Part shown: positions 7,747-16,750 of the stretch, in pieces
How positions within the stretch are numbered: the stretch's first letter is position 1
How the letters are laid out: the number at the start of each line of letters is the position of its first letter
NCBI RefSeq assembly: GCF_052156635.1
Contig: NZ_JBQKUO010000004.1
Span: forward strand, 124,001 to 188,000
DNA from: Nitrospina sp052156635
GTDB taxonomy: Bacteria; Nitrospinota; Nitrospinia; Nitrospinales; Nitrospinaceae
Direction of reading: 5' to 3'
DNA length: 64,000 nt
Program-made: the position numbers and the translations under genes
The notes under the pieces: model-generated
The model's input: only the letters and a program-made list of their open reading frames with translations
Told to the model about the DNA's origin: nothing
The model's database searches: none

Positions 7747-9675
7747 ATGAGTCCAGACCAGCCCAATCCAAGCCTTCCCCGCACGAAAAAACCCGTCCCA
7801 CGGCGCCCTCATTTTACCGGTTTTTTACTGGTTTTGGCCGCCTTGCTGGCCTTGCCCGGCCAGTCGCTGGCGGAAGCCCTGCACGGGCTGTCGTTGTACG
7901 GTCCTGAGGGATTGAAATACAAGGCTGACCAGCCCTACGACCACGCCCGCATCCATGCGCCCAAGGGAGGTCACCTGATTCTGAGCGACGAGGGGGCTTT
8001 CACCAAGCTCAACCCGGCTTCACTGAAAGGGGTTCCCGCTCCCGGGGTCAATCTCGTTTTCCAGACCCCGATGGACAGCTCGAACGATGACGACGAGCCC
8101 TTTTCCCAGTACGGGAGCCTGGTGGAAAAGGTCGAACTGGCCGACGACCGCATGTCGATGATCTACCACATCCATAAAAAGGCCGCCTTCTCCGACGGCC
8201 ATCCTGTGACCGCGGACGATTTCGTATTTTCATTCGAGCTCATCAAGGACCCGCAATACCACCCGTTCTACAAACAGTATTTCCATGACATTGAAAAGGT
8301 GGAAAAGCTGGACACACACCGGGTCAAATACACCTTCGCCATCTTCAACCAGGAACTTCCGCTCATCACCGGGCAGATGCTGATCTTCCCAAAACACATT
8401 TACGGCAAAGCGGGCAAGAAATTTGGCGAGGACTTCGACGAAATTGCCGTGGGAACCGGTCCTTACGTGGTGGAGAAATACGAGTACGGCAAATTCATCA
8501 CTTTCAAACGCAATCCCGACTGGTGGGCGAAGGACCTGCCCAAAAACCGGGGACGTTATAATTTCGACCGCATCACATGGAAAATCTATCTCGATCCGGT
8601 GGCCATGCGTGAGGCCTTCAAGGGCGGAGAGTTCGATGCGCACCTGATTTCCAGTTCACGCGACTGGGCACTGGACTACCAGGGCGATTTCGTGAAAAAG
8701 GGATATTACCTTCGCGAGATGGTGCCGCACAAGAGGGTGGCGGGCATGCAGGGATTCGTCATGAACATGCGCAACGATATATTTAAATCCCGCCGTGTGC
8801 GTGCCGCCATCGCCATGGTGTACGATTTCGACTGGGCCAACAAGAACCTGTTTTACGGCCAGTACACGAGGAACGACTGCTACTTCGACAACAACCCGGA
8901 AATGAAAGCCCACGGCCTGCCCAAAGGCCAGGTACTGGAATTGCTGCTGAAATTGAGAAAAAAACACGGAGCGGAGCAAGTTCCCAAAACCGTGTTCACC
9001 AAACCCGTCGGCGCCCCGGGACAGGGAATCCCCTTTGAGAAAAACGTGGCGCTCGCCAATAAACTTCTCGATGCCGAGGGCTGGAAACTCGGGCCCGGCG
9101 GGGTGCGCATGAAAGACGGAAAGGCCCTCCGCTGGACGCTTCACCTCGCCAGCCCGGGATTCGAGCGCATCGTCGAGCCCTACAAAAACAACCTGAAAAA
9201 AATCGGCGCCGACATGTCGTTCAAGGTGGTTCAGGTGGCACAGTACGAGGAAATCCTGCGCGACTTCAAATTCGACATGATCGTCATGGGCTACGCGCAG
9301 AGCCGCTCGCCGGGCAACGAGCAGCGCAGTATGTGGAGCAGTGAGGCGGCGGACATTCCCGGTACGCGCAACTTCGCGGGCATCAAGAACCCCGCCATCG
9401 ACGAGTTGATCGACCTCATCGTCGAGGCCAAAACCCGGAAACAACTCGTGGACCATGTGCAGGCCCTCGACCGTGTCCTGGTTCATCAATTTTACCTGGT
9501 CCACCACTGGTACATCGGCGCCGACCGCTTTGTGTACTGGAACAAATACTCCCGCCCAAAGAAAAACCCATCGCAGGCATCCATCCTGAACAACATGATC
9601 GAATGGTGGTGGTGGGACGAGTCGAAAGCGGAAAAACTGAAAGCCGCCCGCAAGGCAGGCACTCCGGTCAACTGA
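7747..9675 (+). CDS. yejA: Peptide ABC transporter substrate-binding protein, YejA type
   Basis: Periplasmic binding protein of family SBP_bac_5 that delivers peptides to the YejBEF permease. It is 642 residues with a basic N-terminus, a hydrophobic signal core (about 24-40) and a likely cleavage after SLA. Family features are FDEIAVGTGPYVVEKYEYGK, the NPDWW motif, and the YejA-typical C-terminus (NNMIEWWWWDESKAEKL). The ATG at 7747 is preceded by a strong promoter but no ribosome-binding site. It is followed by yejB, yejE and yejF in the standard order, so a complete importer is encoded. E. coli and Salmonella homologues import peptides and microcin C. Confidence 0.94.
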   Translation: MSPDQPNPSLPRTKKPVPRRPHFTGFLLVLAALLALPGQSLAEALHGLSLYGPEGLKYKADQPYDHARIHAPKGGHLILSDEGAFTKLNPASLKGVPAPGVNLVFQTPMDSSNDDDEPFSQYGSLVEKVELADDRMSMIYHIHKKAAFSDGHPVTADDFVFSFELIKDPQYHPFYKQYFHDIEKVEKLDTHRVKYTFAIFNQELPLITGQMLIFPKHIYGKAGKKFGEDFDEIAVGTGPYVVEKYEYGKFITFKRNPDWWAKDLPKNRGRYNFDRITWKIYLDPVAMREAFKGGEFDAHLISSSRDWALDYQGDFVKKGYYLREMVPHKRVAGMQGFVMNMRNDIFKSRRVRAAIAMVYDFDWANKNLFYGQYTRNDCYFDNNPEMKAHGLPKGQVLELLLKLRKKHGAEQVPKTVFTKPVGAPGQGIPFEKNVALANKLLDAEGWKLGPGGVRMKDGKALRWTLHLASPGFERIVEPYKNNLKKIGADMSFKVVQVAQYEEILRDFKFDMIVMGYAQSRSPGNEQRSMWSSEAADIPGTRNFAGIKNPAIDELIDLIVEAKTRKQLVDHVQALDRVLVHQFYLVHHWYIGADRFVYWNKYSRPKKNPSQASILNNMIEWWWWDESKAEKLKAARKAGTPVN

Positions 9676-9717
9676 CTCCCTTCCCTCCAGCGACGATAAA
9701 TAGCGCGCCAATCCGCG

Positions 9718-9746
9718 TTGTTCCCTCCATCCGGGCTTGATATACT
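9718..9746 (+). promoter_or_regulatory. Possible internal promoter before yejB
   Basis: TTGTTC, 17 bases, TATACT (9741-9746). It would give a leader of about 70 bases before yejB. Confidence 0.4.
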
Positions 9747-9752
9747 TTTCAC

Positions 9753-9784
9753 GGTCCCGCAATTCCAGAAAAGGCTTGCGGGCC
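9753..9784 (+). other. Intercistronic hairpin between yejA and yejB
   Basis: CCCGCAA (9756-9762) pairs with TTGCGGG (9776-9782), with a flanking GG/CC pair. There is no T-run, so it is not a standard terminator. A hairpin here could stabilise the yejA message, giving more binding protein than permease. Confidence 0.4.
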
Positions 9785-9824
9785 ATCCGTAACGAATCCC
9801 AATTCCCAACCGGCCTGACCAAAT

Positions 9825-10964
9825 ATGTTCAGTTACATCATCCGTCGCCTTCTTCTGATGTTCCCCACCCTGGTGGGCATTGTCACCATCTCATTTATCG
9901 TTGTGCAGTTCGTGCCGGGCGGGCCCATAGACCAGGTCAAATCCCTTCTGCGCGGCCACGCCGGGGTGCTTGGGGAAGCGGGAGGAGCGGCACTGGACAA
10001 CCGCAGTCTCAAGGCGCAGGAGCTCGATCCGCGCCACATGGAGCAGCTCAAGAAAATATATCATCTCGACCGGCCGTTATGGGAACGCTATCTCCGCACG
10101 TTCATCTGGTACGACCCCGAAAACCCTGAAGCGCCATTCACCGACCGGTTCTTCACCCGCGCCAACTGGGACGGATTTCTGGTTTTCCAGTTCGGCGACT
10201 CGTTTTACCGCAACAAGTCGGTGCTGGAACTCATCAAGGAAAAACTTCCCGTATCTGCATCGCTGGGCATCATCAGCTTCTTTGTCAGCTACATCGTTTG
10301 CATCATGCTGGGGATCGCCAAGGCGGTGAAAAACGGTCAGGCGTTTGATACATGGACCAGCCTGGTGGTGCTGATCGGTTACAGCACGCCCGGTTTCGTA
10401 CTGGGTATTTTCCTAATCGTATTTTTCGGGCCGGGTGACAGCGCCATCATGCATCTCATTCCGTCCGGAAAACTGACGTCCTCCGATGTGCCGGGTTATG
10501 CCGACTGGAGTTTCTGGGAGAAGCTGATCGATTACCTGCACCACCTGGCCGCGCCGCTGTTGTGCTTCATGGTGGGCAGTTTTGCCACGCTCACCATCCT
10601 GACCAAAAACTCGATCATTGAGGAAATGCGGAAGCAATACGTCATCACCGCCCGCGCCAAGGGATCCACCGAACAGCGCGTGCTGTACAAGCACATCCTG
10701 AAAAACGCATTGATCCCACTCATCACCGGGTTTCCCATCGGCTTCCTCGCCATGTTTTTTACCGGTTCGCTGTTGATCGAGCAGATATTCACGCTCGACG
10801 GCCTGGGCCGGCTGTCTTATGAGGCGGTCATCCAACGCGACTATCCCATCGTACTGGGCACGCTGTTCATCTTTTCCCTGCTGGCGCTAGTGGGTCAATT
10901 GCTGACCGACATCTCGTACGTAATCATCGACCGCCGCATCACGTTCGAAGACACGCAAGGCTGA
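9825..10964 (+). CDS. yejB: Peptide ABC transporter inner-membrane permease, YejB type
   Basis: One of two inner-membrane permease subunits of the YejABEF importer. It is 379 residues. An N-terminal membrane helix (IIRRLLLMFPTLVGIVTISFIVVQFVPGG) is followed by a periplasmic segment. Five more helices follow, with the cytoplasmic coupling (EAA) loop around QYVITARAKGSTEQRVLYKHILKNA. The C-terminus ISYVIIDRRITF is typical of YejB/DppB proteins. It lies 3 bases upstream of yejE, so the two are translated together. Confidence 0.93.
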   Translation: MFSYIIRRLLLMFPTLVGIVTISFIVVQFVPGGPIDQVKSLLRGHAGVLGEAGGAALDNRSLKAQELDPRHMEQLKKIYHLDRPLWERYLRTFIWYDPENPEAPFTDRFFTRANWDGFLVFQFGDSFYRNKSVLELIKEKLPVSASLGIISFFVSYIVCIMLGIAKAVKNGQAFDTWTSLVVLIGYSTPGFVLGIFLIVFFGPGDSAIMHLIPSGKLTSSDVPGYADWSFWEKLIDYLHHLAAPLLCFMVGSFATLTILTKNSIIEEMRKQYVITARAKGSTEQRVLYKHILKNALIPLITGFPIGFLAMFFTGSLLIEQIFTLDGLGRLSYEAVIQRDYPIVLGTLFIFSLLALVGQLLTDISYVIIDRRITFEDTQG

Positions 10965-10967
10965 GGC

Positions 10968-12413
10968 ATGATCCGCATCAACAAAGACCTGCAAACCAAA
11001 CTGCGCAAATTTCGAAACGACAAGCGCGCTTATTACAGCATGCTGGTCTTGCTGGTTGCGTTTCTCATCACCCTTCCCGCGGAACTGTTGTGCAATGTTC
11101 GGCCGATCCTTTTGGTGGTGGACGGCAAACCACATTTCCCGATTTTCATCACGTACACGGAACAGGATTTCGGTGGTACGCGTCCGGTGGAACCGGACTA
11201 CAAATCGAAAGCGTTCATGAACTGGCTGAGAGGCGAGCCTCCATCTGAACCGGAAGCGATGTCACGACCAACACCTTCCACGCGATTGATGGAGCAGGAC
11301 ACACAGGGACTGGCGCTGTCGATGGACGATTTTGAAGAACAGGCGTTCGATCCGGAACTGTTCCGCACGCTCAGCGAAATCCGCGGGAAGGACAGTGGAA
11401 TGGGATTGGGTCTCGACGACTTTGAGGAAGACGGGGGGGCTGGGCTGGGTCTGGAAGATTTTGAAGAAGAGTCGGGCGGATCGTTGAGCCTCGATCTCGG
11501 CGACTTTGAAGAAAACAACGCGGCCTCGCCTCCTGTTTCGCAATCGGAGTCCAAACCCGAAACAACACAAAGCACCCTGCCGCCATCCCGTGAACCACAC
11601 AACGTGTGGGCCATCTGGCCTCCGGTGCGCTACGACTACAAGTACATTCCGACGGAAAGCCGGACCGGGCGCGTGGCGCTGGCCGCGCCGTACAAGGTGC
11701 AGTCCGCCGACGGCTCCCGCACCCTGGCCTCATCCTGGGAAGACGGGCATTATCTTGGAACGGATGACCGCGGACGCGATGTGCTGGCGCGGCTCATCTA
11801 CGGATTCCGCATCTCCATGATATTCGGCCTGTCGCTCGCAGTGACCGGCACCATCATCGGTTGTCTTCTGGGCGGTGTTCAGGGATTCTTCGGCGGCTGG
11901 ATCGATCTCATCGGCCAGCGCATGACGGAAATCTGGGGCTCCATCCCGCGACTCTACATCCTCATCATCCTGAGCGCGTTTCTGGTCCCGAACACGTTAC
12001 TGCTGTTCGCCATCCTCAATCTCACCGCGTGGATGGGCATCGCCGCCTACATCCGCGCCGAATTCCTGAAAGGACGCAACCTGGAATACGTGAAAGCCGC
12101 GCGCGCCCTGGGTGTGTCGAATCCGTCCATCATGCGCCGGCACATCCTGCCCAACTCACTGACTCCGGTGATCACGTTTTTTCCTTTTGAAGTGACGGCA
12201 GGCATCCTGGCGCTGGTGAGCCTCGATTACCTGAACCTGGGCGTGCCCAGCCCCGCCCCCAGCATCGGTGAACTGCTGGCGCAGGGGAAAAACAACCTGC
12301 AGGCTATCTGGATCCTGCTCCCGACGTTTCTCCTGCTCACCACCACGCTCACCCTGTTGACGTTTGTCGGCGACGGCATCCGCAACGCCTTCGACCCGAG
12401 AAAGGCGGAATGA
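10968..12413 (+). CDS. yejE: Peptide ABC transporter permease, YejE type, with acidic repeat insertion
   Basis: Second permease subunit. The family is normally about 340 residues but this one is 481. The first helix (about 22-42) and the periplasmic FPIFITYTEQDFGGTRP are normal, as is the part from WAIWPPVRYDY (about 216) through GTDDRGRDVLARLIYGFR and the five C-terminal helices, including the EAA loop (VKAARALGVSNPSIMRRHILPN). Between them an extra stretch of about 115 residues (about 92-208) is Ser/Pro/Glu-rich. It carries four copies of an L-x-x-D-F-E-E-like motif at about 117-124, 147-154, 160-167 and 174-182. This insertion faces the periplasm by topology. The reading frame is intact throughout. 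Confidence 0.92.
   Translation: MIRINKDLQTKLRKFRNDKRAYYSMLVLLVAFLITLPAELLCNVRPILLVVDGKPHFPIFITYTEQDFGGTRPVEPDYKSKAFMNWLRGEPPSEPEAMSRPTPSTRLMEQDTQGLALSMDDFEEQAFDPELFRTLSEIRGKDSGMGLGLDDFEEDGGAGLGLEDFEEESGGSLSLDLGDFEENNAASPPVSQSESKPETTQSTLPPSREPHNVWAIWPPVRYDYKYIPTESRTGRVALAAPYKVQSADGSRTLASSWEDGHYLGTDDRGRDVLARLIYGFRISMIFGLSLAVTGTIIGCLLGGVQGFFGGWIDLIGQRMTEIWGSIPRLYILIILSAFLVPNTLLLFAILNLTAWMGIAAYIRAEFLKGRNLEYVKAARALGVSNPSIMRRHILPNSLTPVITFFPFEVTAGILALVSLDYLNLGVPSPAPSIGELLAQGKNNLQAIWILLPTFLLLTTTLTLLTFVGDGIRNAFDPRKAE
11241..11591 (+). repeat. DFEE repeat insertion inside yejE
   Basis: In-frame insertion relative to YejE relatives. It encodes four copies of a short acidic motif (SMDDFEE, LGLDDFEE, GLEDFEE, LGDFEE) separated by Gly-rich or Ser/Pro-rich linkers, then a Pro/Ser/Glu spacer. 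The copies are related at the DNA level (GACGACTTTGAGGAA-like), which suggests local duplication. Confidence 0.75.
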
Positions 12414-12420
12414 CCCTCCC

Positions 12421-14430
12421 ATGATGCTCGAAGTCAAAGACCTGAAAACTTATTTCCGCGTGGTCAACGGCCAGGTGGCGAAAGCGGTGGACGGCATCAG
12501 CTTCGGTCTGGAGCGCGGCAAAACCCTCGCACTGGTCGGGGAATCGGGTTGCGGCAAAAGCCAGACCGCATTTTCCATCATGCGTCTCATTGCCGAAAAC
12601 GGGTTCCATCCCGACGGCCATATCTATCTCGATCGTCGTGAACTCACTCAGCTCGACGAAGAAACCATGCGCGGCATCCGCGGCAACGACATCGGAATGA
12701 TCTTCCAGGAACCGATGACGTCGCTCAATCCGCTCTACCGCATCAGCAACCAACTGGAGGAAGCCCTGCGCATCCACCGTGAAATGCAGAAAGGCGACGC
12801 GCGCCGACGGTCCATCGAACTCCTTGAGCAGGTGGGCATCCCCGACCCGGAGAAACGCATCGACGACTATCCGCACCAGCTCTCCGGCGGCATGAAGCAG
12901 AGAGTGATGATCGCCATGGCCCTCGCCTGTGAACCGAAACTGCTTATCGCCGACGAGCCGACGACGGCGCTCGACGTCACCATCCAGGCGCAGGTGCTGA
13001 AACTGATGGCCGATCTGCAAAAGAAGATGGGCATGGCCATCCTGCTCATCACCCACGACATGGGCATCGTCAACCAGATGGCCGATGATATCTGCATCAT
13101 GTATGCCGGGCGCATCGTTGAGCACGGAACACGCGAGCAGGTTTTTTCGAACATGTCGCACCCGTACACGCGGCGGTTGTTCGACTCGATTCCCAAGGCA
13201 GGCGACCAGCCTTATCTATTGAACACCATTCCCGGTATGGTGCCCCCCGCCACCGAATACGGCGAGGGCTGCCTGTTCGCCGACCGTTGCTCGTTCGTCA
13301 TGGACGTCTGCCGCCGCGTGGACAGCCCGATTTACACCCTAGAACGCGGCCACACGGTGCGTTGCCACCTGTTCGAATCAAAAACCGGCACCGCCGTGGA
13401 AGAAGACAAGGCCCGCATCCCGGCACCGCCGAAACCCATCACCCCGGAAACACTGGTATCCATCAAGGCACTCAAGACCTGGTTTCCCGTGCGCAAGGGC
13501 GTGTTCCGCACAGTGTCGGCGCATGTGAAGGCGGTGGACCATGTCGATCTCGACATCCAGCGCGGTTCGACCGTGGCACTGGTTGGTGAGTCCGGGTGCG
13601 GCAAGACGACGCTGGGCGAATCGATCCTGCGTCTCAACCGCGAAGTTCGGGGCACGGTGCGGTTTCGTGAACAGGACCTGATGGCGCTCTCCAACGCCGA
13701 CATGAAAAAAATGCGAAAGTCCCTGCAGGTTATTTTTCAGGACCCGTTCGGGTCTCTCTCGCCGCGCATGCGCATTGAAGACATCGTTGGCGAGGGGTTG
13801 GAAGTGCACTTCCCTCACCTGACCGAGCAGGAACGGAAGGATCGTATTGCGAAGGTGCTGAAGGAAGTGGGGCTCGGGGCCTCGGCCATGGAGCGGTACC
13901 CGCACGAATTTTCCGGCGGCCAGAGGCAACGCATCAGCATCGCGCGCAGTCTCATACTGGAACCCGAGTTCCTCGTTCTGGATGAACCGACGAGCGCGCT
14001 CGATGTTTCTGTTCAGGCGCAGGTGTTGAATCTGCTGAGGGAGTTGCAGGCAGCGCACAAACTGACTTACCTGTTCATCACCCACAACTTGAGCGTGGTG
14101 CAGTATATGGCGGACGTGGTGGCGATCATGTACCTCGGGCGGATCGTGGAATACGCCCCGGCCAAAGACCTTTTCGACAACCCGCTCCACCCCTACACGC
14201 AGACTTTGCTGAAAGCGGTGCCGACGCTGGGCGAGCGCAAGCCATTTGAAGCGGTGGTGGGAGATGTGCCCTCGCCGCTCAACCCGCCGCAGGGCTGTCA
14301 TTTCCATCCACGCTGTCCGATTTTCCAGAGCGAACCCGAGGGATCGCCTCTGCGCAAAAAATGTCTGGAACAGTACCCGGAACAGAAGGTCAAAGGCAAC
14401 GCGTATGCCGCGTGTCACGCCGTGGGGTGA
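12421..14430 (+). CDS. yejF: Peptide ABC transporter ATP-binding protein with two ABC domains, YejF type
   Basis: Cytoplasmic double ATPase powering YejABE. It is 669 residues from the ATG at 12421, 7 bases after the yejE stop; an in-frame start at 12364 lies within yejE and is unlikely. The first ABC domain has Walker A GESGCGKS at 40-47, signature LSGGMKQR near 154 and Walker B LLIADEPT. The second has GESGCGKTT near 389, signature FSGGQRQR near 497 and FLVLDEPTSALD. Both halves end with the Cys-containing oligopeptide-transporter C-terminal motif (GCLFADRCSFVMDVC; GCHFHPRCPIFQ). Confidence 0.94.
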   Translation: MMLEVKDLKTYFRVVNGQVAKAVDGISFGLERGKTLALVGESGCGKSQTAFSIMRLIAENGFHPDGHIYLDRRELTQLDEETMRGIRGNDIGMIFQEPMTSLNPLYRISNQLEEALRIHREMQKGDARRRSIELLEQVGIPDPEKRIDDYPHQLSGGMKQRVMIAMALACEPKLLIADEPTTALDVTIQAQVLKLMADLQKKMGMAILLITHDMGIVNQMADDICIMYAGRIVEHGTREQVFSNMSHPYTRRLFDSIPKAGDQPYLLNTIPGMVPPATEYGEGCLFADRCSFVMDVCRRVDSPIYTLERGHTVRCHLFESKTGTAVEEDKARIPAPPKPITPETLVSIKALKTWFPVRKGVFRTVSAHVKAVDHVDLDIQRGSTVALVGESGCGKTTLGESILRLNREVRGTVRFREQDLMALSNADMKKMRKSLQVIFQDPFGSLSPRMRIEDIVGEGLEVHFPHLTEQERKDRIAKVLKEVGLGASAMERYPHEFSGGQRQRISIARSLILEPEFLVLDEPTSALDVSVQAQVLNLLRELQAAHKLTYLFITHNLSVVQYMADVVAIMYLGRIVEYAPAKDLFDNPLHPYTQTLLKAVPTLGERKPFEAVVGDVPSPLNPPQGCHFHPRCPIFQSEPEGSPLRKKCLEQYPEQKVKGNAYAACHAVG

Positions 14431-14485
14431 AAGCTGGAGATGAGGTTGGGGCCGGGGTGAAGGCATCCCGGAAGGGAAAACGGAT

Positions 14486-14596
14486 TCAGGCGTTGTTGGC
14501 TTTGTTTTTCTCGGAGATGTAGTAAAACAGACAGCCCAGTACGGCCACGCCGACCAGACCCCATACCAGCAGGCAATTGAGGGAGTCCACCACCAT
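14486..14596 (-). CDS. 36-residue single-span membrane protein
   Basis: A very short reading frame starting MVVDSLNCLLVWG, with one clear membrane helix (about residues 6-27) ending in aromatic LFYYI and a charged/polar tail SEKNKANNA. It has a well-placed GAGGA ribosome-binding site 7-8 bases upstream of the ATG. It is convergent with yejF and divergent from the proline dehydrogenase gene, in an otherwise empty interval. This is the layout of small subunits or regulators of membrane complexes, but I do not recognise it. The call rests on ribosome-binding site, start and composition only. Confidence 0.55.
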   Translation of the reverse strand: MVVDSLNCLLVWGLVGVAVLGCLFYYISEKNKANNA

Positions 14597-14875
14597 GATT
14601 CGGTCCTCGCAAAAGGTAGAAAGAGTTACGCGTTCCCGGCGATAAACCGGGTCCAAAAAGGATTAAAAATACATTTTTCCGGAACTTCCCGCAAGCTTTT
14701 TTGTCCTCTCGGAGGTTTCAACCCCTTTTGTCGAAAGCATTTGGCTGGTTTGGACCTTTGAATTTGGGTTTGCCCCTCCCACCCCCCTGCAAAACCAGTA
14801 CTTGAAATCCCCTGCCGTTTCTGGCGAATCTAAATAGTGAGGGCATCCACCATCTCCTTTTAAGGGAGGCAGCTC
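14597..14875. other. Intergenic region, no gene seen
   Basis: Separates the small membrane ORF (minus) from the proline dehydrogenase gene (plus). It contains a short CCCGG/CCGGG hairpin (14635-14651) in the presumed leader of the small ORF and pyrimidine-rich sequence. I see no RNA gene or convincing promoter. Confidence 0.4.
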
Positions 14876-15745
14876 ATGCGCATTCTCTATCCATTCGCCA
14901 GGCGGTTCATTGCCGGGGAAGACCTCGCCACCGCTCTCAGGAACATTTGCAGGCTCAACGAGGACGGGTACCTTTGTACCATCGACGTGCTGGGGGAAGA
15001 CACCCACAGTCCCGAACAGGCAGCCAATGCCCGGGACGAATACATCGCGCTCCTGCGAGCCATCGAGACCCACCCCACCCCACAGGACCTGTCGGTGAAA
15101 CTAAGCCAGATGGGTCTCGCCTTCGACTACAACCTGTGCAAGCAGAATGTAGAAGCGGTTATCGATGCCTCGGGCCAGAACACGGTGCGCTTTGACATGG
15201 AAGGTTCCAACCTGACGCAGGGCATTCTCGACATGTGCCTGGACCTGCACGAAACGCATCCCAGCCTGGGTATCGTGGTGCAGGCCTATTTGCACCGTAC
15301 GGAGAAAGACGTCGCCACCATGGTCGACAAACAGATCTCCGTCCGTCTGTGCAAGGGGGCTTACAAGGAACCTGAGGACATCGCCTACCAGGACATGGAG
15401 GACATCCGGGAGAATTTCCTGAAGCTTGCGTGCGTATTGTTGAAAGAGGGGTACCTGCCCGCCATCGCCACCCACGACGAAACGCTGATCCGGGAAGTGC
15501 TGAAATTCATCAAAAAGGAAAACATCCAGCCTGAACAGTTTTACTTTGAGTTGCTTTACGGGGTACGGCGGGATCTGCAACAGCACCTGCTTGATCTCGG
15601 TTACCGGGTGCGGATTTACGTGCCGTACGGGAGTGCGTGGCTGCCTTACACCCTCAGGCGGCTGGCGGAGCGGAAGGAAAACATCCTGTTCGTGGTCAAA
15701 AGCCTGGTGCGCGAAACGCTGGGGTTGGGCAAGCTGGGAAAGTAG
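14876..15745 (+). CDS. Proline dehydrogenase, monofunctional
   Basis: FAD enzyme oxidising proline to pyrroline-5-carboxylate and feeding electrons to the quinone pool at the membrane face. At 289 residues it is the short single-domain form. PRODH motifs visible are DMEGS, VRLCKGAYKEP, IATHDE, FYFELLYGVRRDL and VRIYVPYGSAWLPYTLRRLAERKEN-like sequence, including the paired arginines that hold the proline carboxylate. The ribosome-binding site AAGGGAGG is strong. No pyrroline-5-carboxylate dehydrogenase is adjacent, so the second step must be encoded elsewhere. Confidence 0.92.
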   Translation: MRILYPFARRFIAGEDLATALRNICRLNEDGYLCTIDVLGEDTHSPEQAANARDEYIALLRAIETHPTPQDLSVKLSQMGLAFDYNLCKQNVEAVIDASGQNTVRFDMEGSNLTQGILDMCLDLHETHPSLGIVVQAYLHRTEKDVATMVDKQISVRLCKGAYKEPEDIAYQDMEDIRENFLKLACVLLKEGYLPAIATHDETLIREVLKFIKKENIQPEQFYFELLYGVRRDLQQHLLDLGYRVRIYVPYGSAWLPYTLRRLAERKENILFVVKSLVRETLGLGKLGK

Positions 15746-15748
15746 GAA

Positions 15749-16600
15749 TCAGACCAGGCCCAGGGCGCCGGCCTGACGATCGGCCTCGTATGAACTCCGC
15801 ACCAGCGGACCGCTCTCCACGTGGTCAAATCCCATGTCCTCGCCAATCCGTTTGTATTCCGCAAACCGGTCGGGATGGATGAACTCTTTAACTTCCAGAT
15901 GATCTCGCGTCGGCCGCAGGTACTGGCCGAGGGTGAGGATCTGGCAACCCGCATGGAGAAGGTCTTTCATCGTTTGAACGATCTCATCGTGCGTCTCCCC
16001 CATTCCCAGCATGAGGCTGCTCTTGGCGATCAGGCCGGAACGCCGCGCCACGGACAGCGTGTCGAGCGACCACTCGTAGCGGCACTGCGGCCGCACCATT
16101 TTCTGCAGGGATGCCACGGTTTCGAGGTTGTGCGCGAGAACATCGGGCGTCGCGTCGCATACGGTTTGAATGGCGCTTTTGTCGCCCTGAAAATCCGGAA
16201 TCAGCGCCTCGACCTTGAGTTCCGGACAATGTTTTCGTACTTGCCGGATGGTTTCCGCCCACAATGCCGAACCCCCGTCTTTCAGATCGTCCCGGTCCAC
16301 GGACGTGATCACAACATAACGCAGGTTGAGTTTCGACAGCATGAGAGCGACTTCTTCCGGCTCTTCCATACGTGGTGGTTGCAGGTGGCCGGTGTCCACA
16401 TCACAGAAACGGCAGGCGCGGGTGCAGGTGTTGCCAAGAATCATGATGGTCAGCGTGCCGCGGTCCCAGCACTTGCCGATATTCGGGCAGGAAGCGGACT
16501 CACACACGGTGTGCAGACCGTGTTGCCGCACCAGCGATTTGAGGTGGAAGAATTTCGGATTTTTGGGCAGCGGCGTTTTCAGCCAGTCCGGGAGGCGCAT
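15749..16600 (-). CDS. lipA: Lipoyl synthase
   Basis: Radical-SAM enzyme inserting two sulfurs into protein-bound octanoyl groups. It is 283 residues. The auxiliary cluster motif CESASCPNIGKC is followed by the radical-SAM motif CTRACRFCDV and the C-terminal RSSY element (VRSSYEAD). The order and spacing are canonical. Its stop lies 3 bases from the convergent proline dehydrogenase stop. No Shine-Dalgarno is evident. Confidence 0.97.
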   Translation of the reverse strand: MRLPDWLKTPLPKNPKFFHLKSLVRQHGLHTVCESASCPNIGKCWDRGTLTIMILGNTCTRACRFCDVDTGHLQPPRMEEPEEVALMLSKLNLRYVVITSVDRDDLKDGGSALWAETIRQVRKHCPELKVEALIPDFQGDKSAIQTVCDATPDVLAHNLETVASLQKMVRPQCRYEWSLDTLSVARRSGLIAKSSLMLGMGETHDEIVQTMKDLLHAGCQILTLGQYLRPTRDHLEVKEFIHPDRFAEYKRIGEDMGFDHVESGPLVRSSYEADRQAGALGLV

Positions 16601-16660
16601 AAACTAAATTAATTCAAAAAGTTCGGATGTGTTTTTGGTTCACGGGAAAGGAATCGATAG

Positions 16661-16666
16661 TATAAT
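16661..16666 (+). promoter_or_regulatory. -10 element upstream of the LptF/LptG-type gene
   Basis: A perfect TATAAT about 84 bases before the ATG at 16751. The -35 region is poor (TTCACG with 16-base spacing). Confidence 0.4.
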
Positions 16667-16750
16667 CGAAATTCAGTGGGGTCCACGGACAACATACAAG
16701 CCCACTTCGTCCACAAAGCTTTCCATTTAATTCCGATTCTACCAGCAAAC

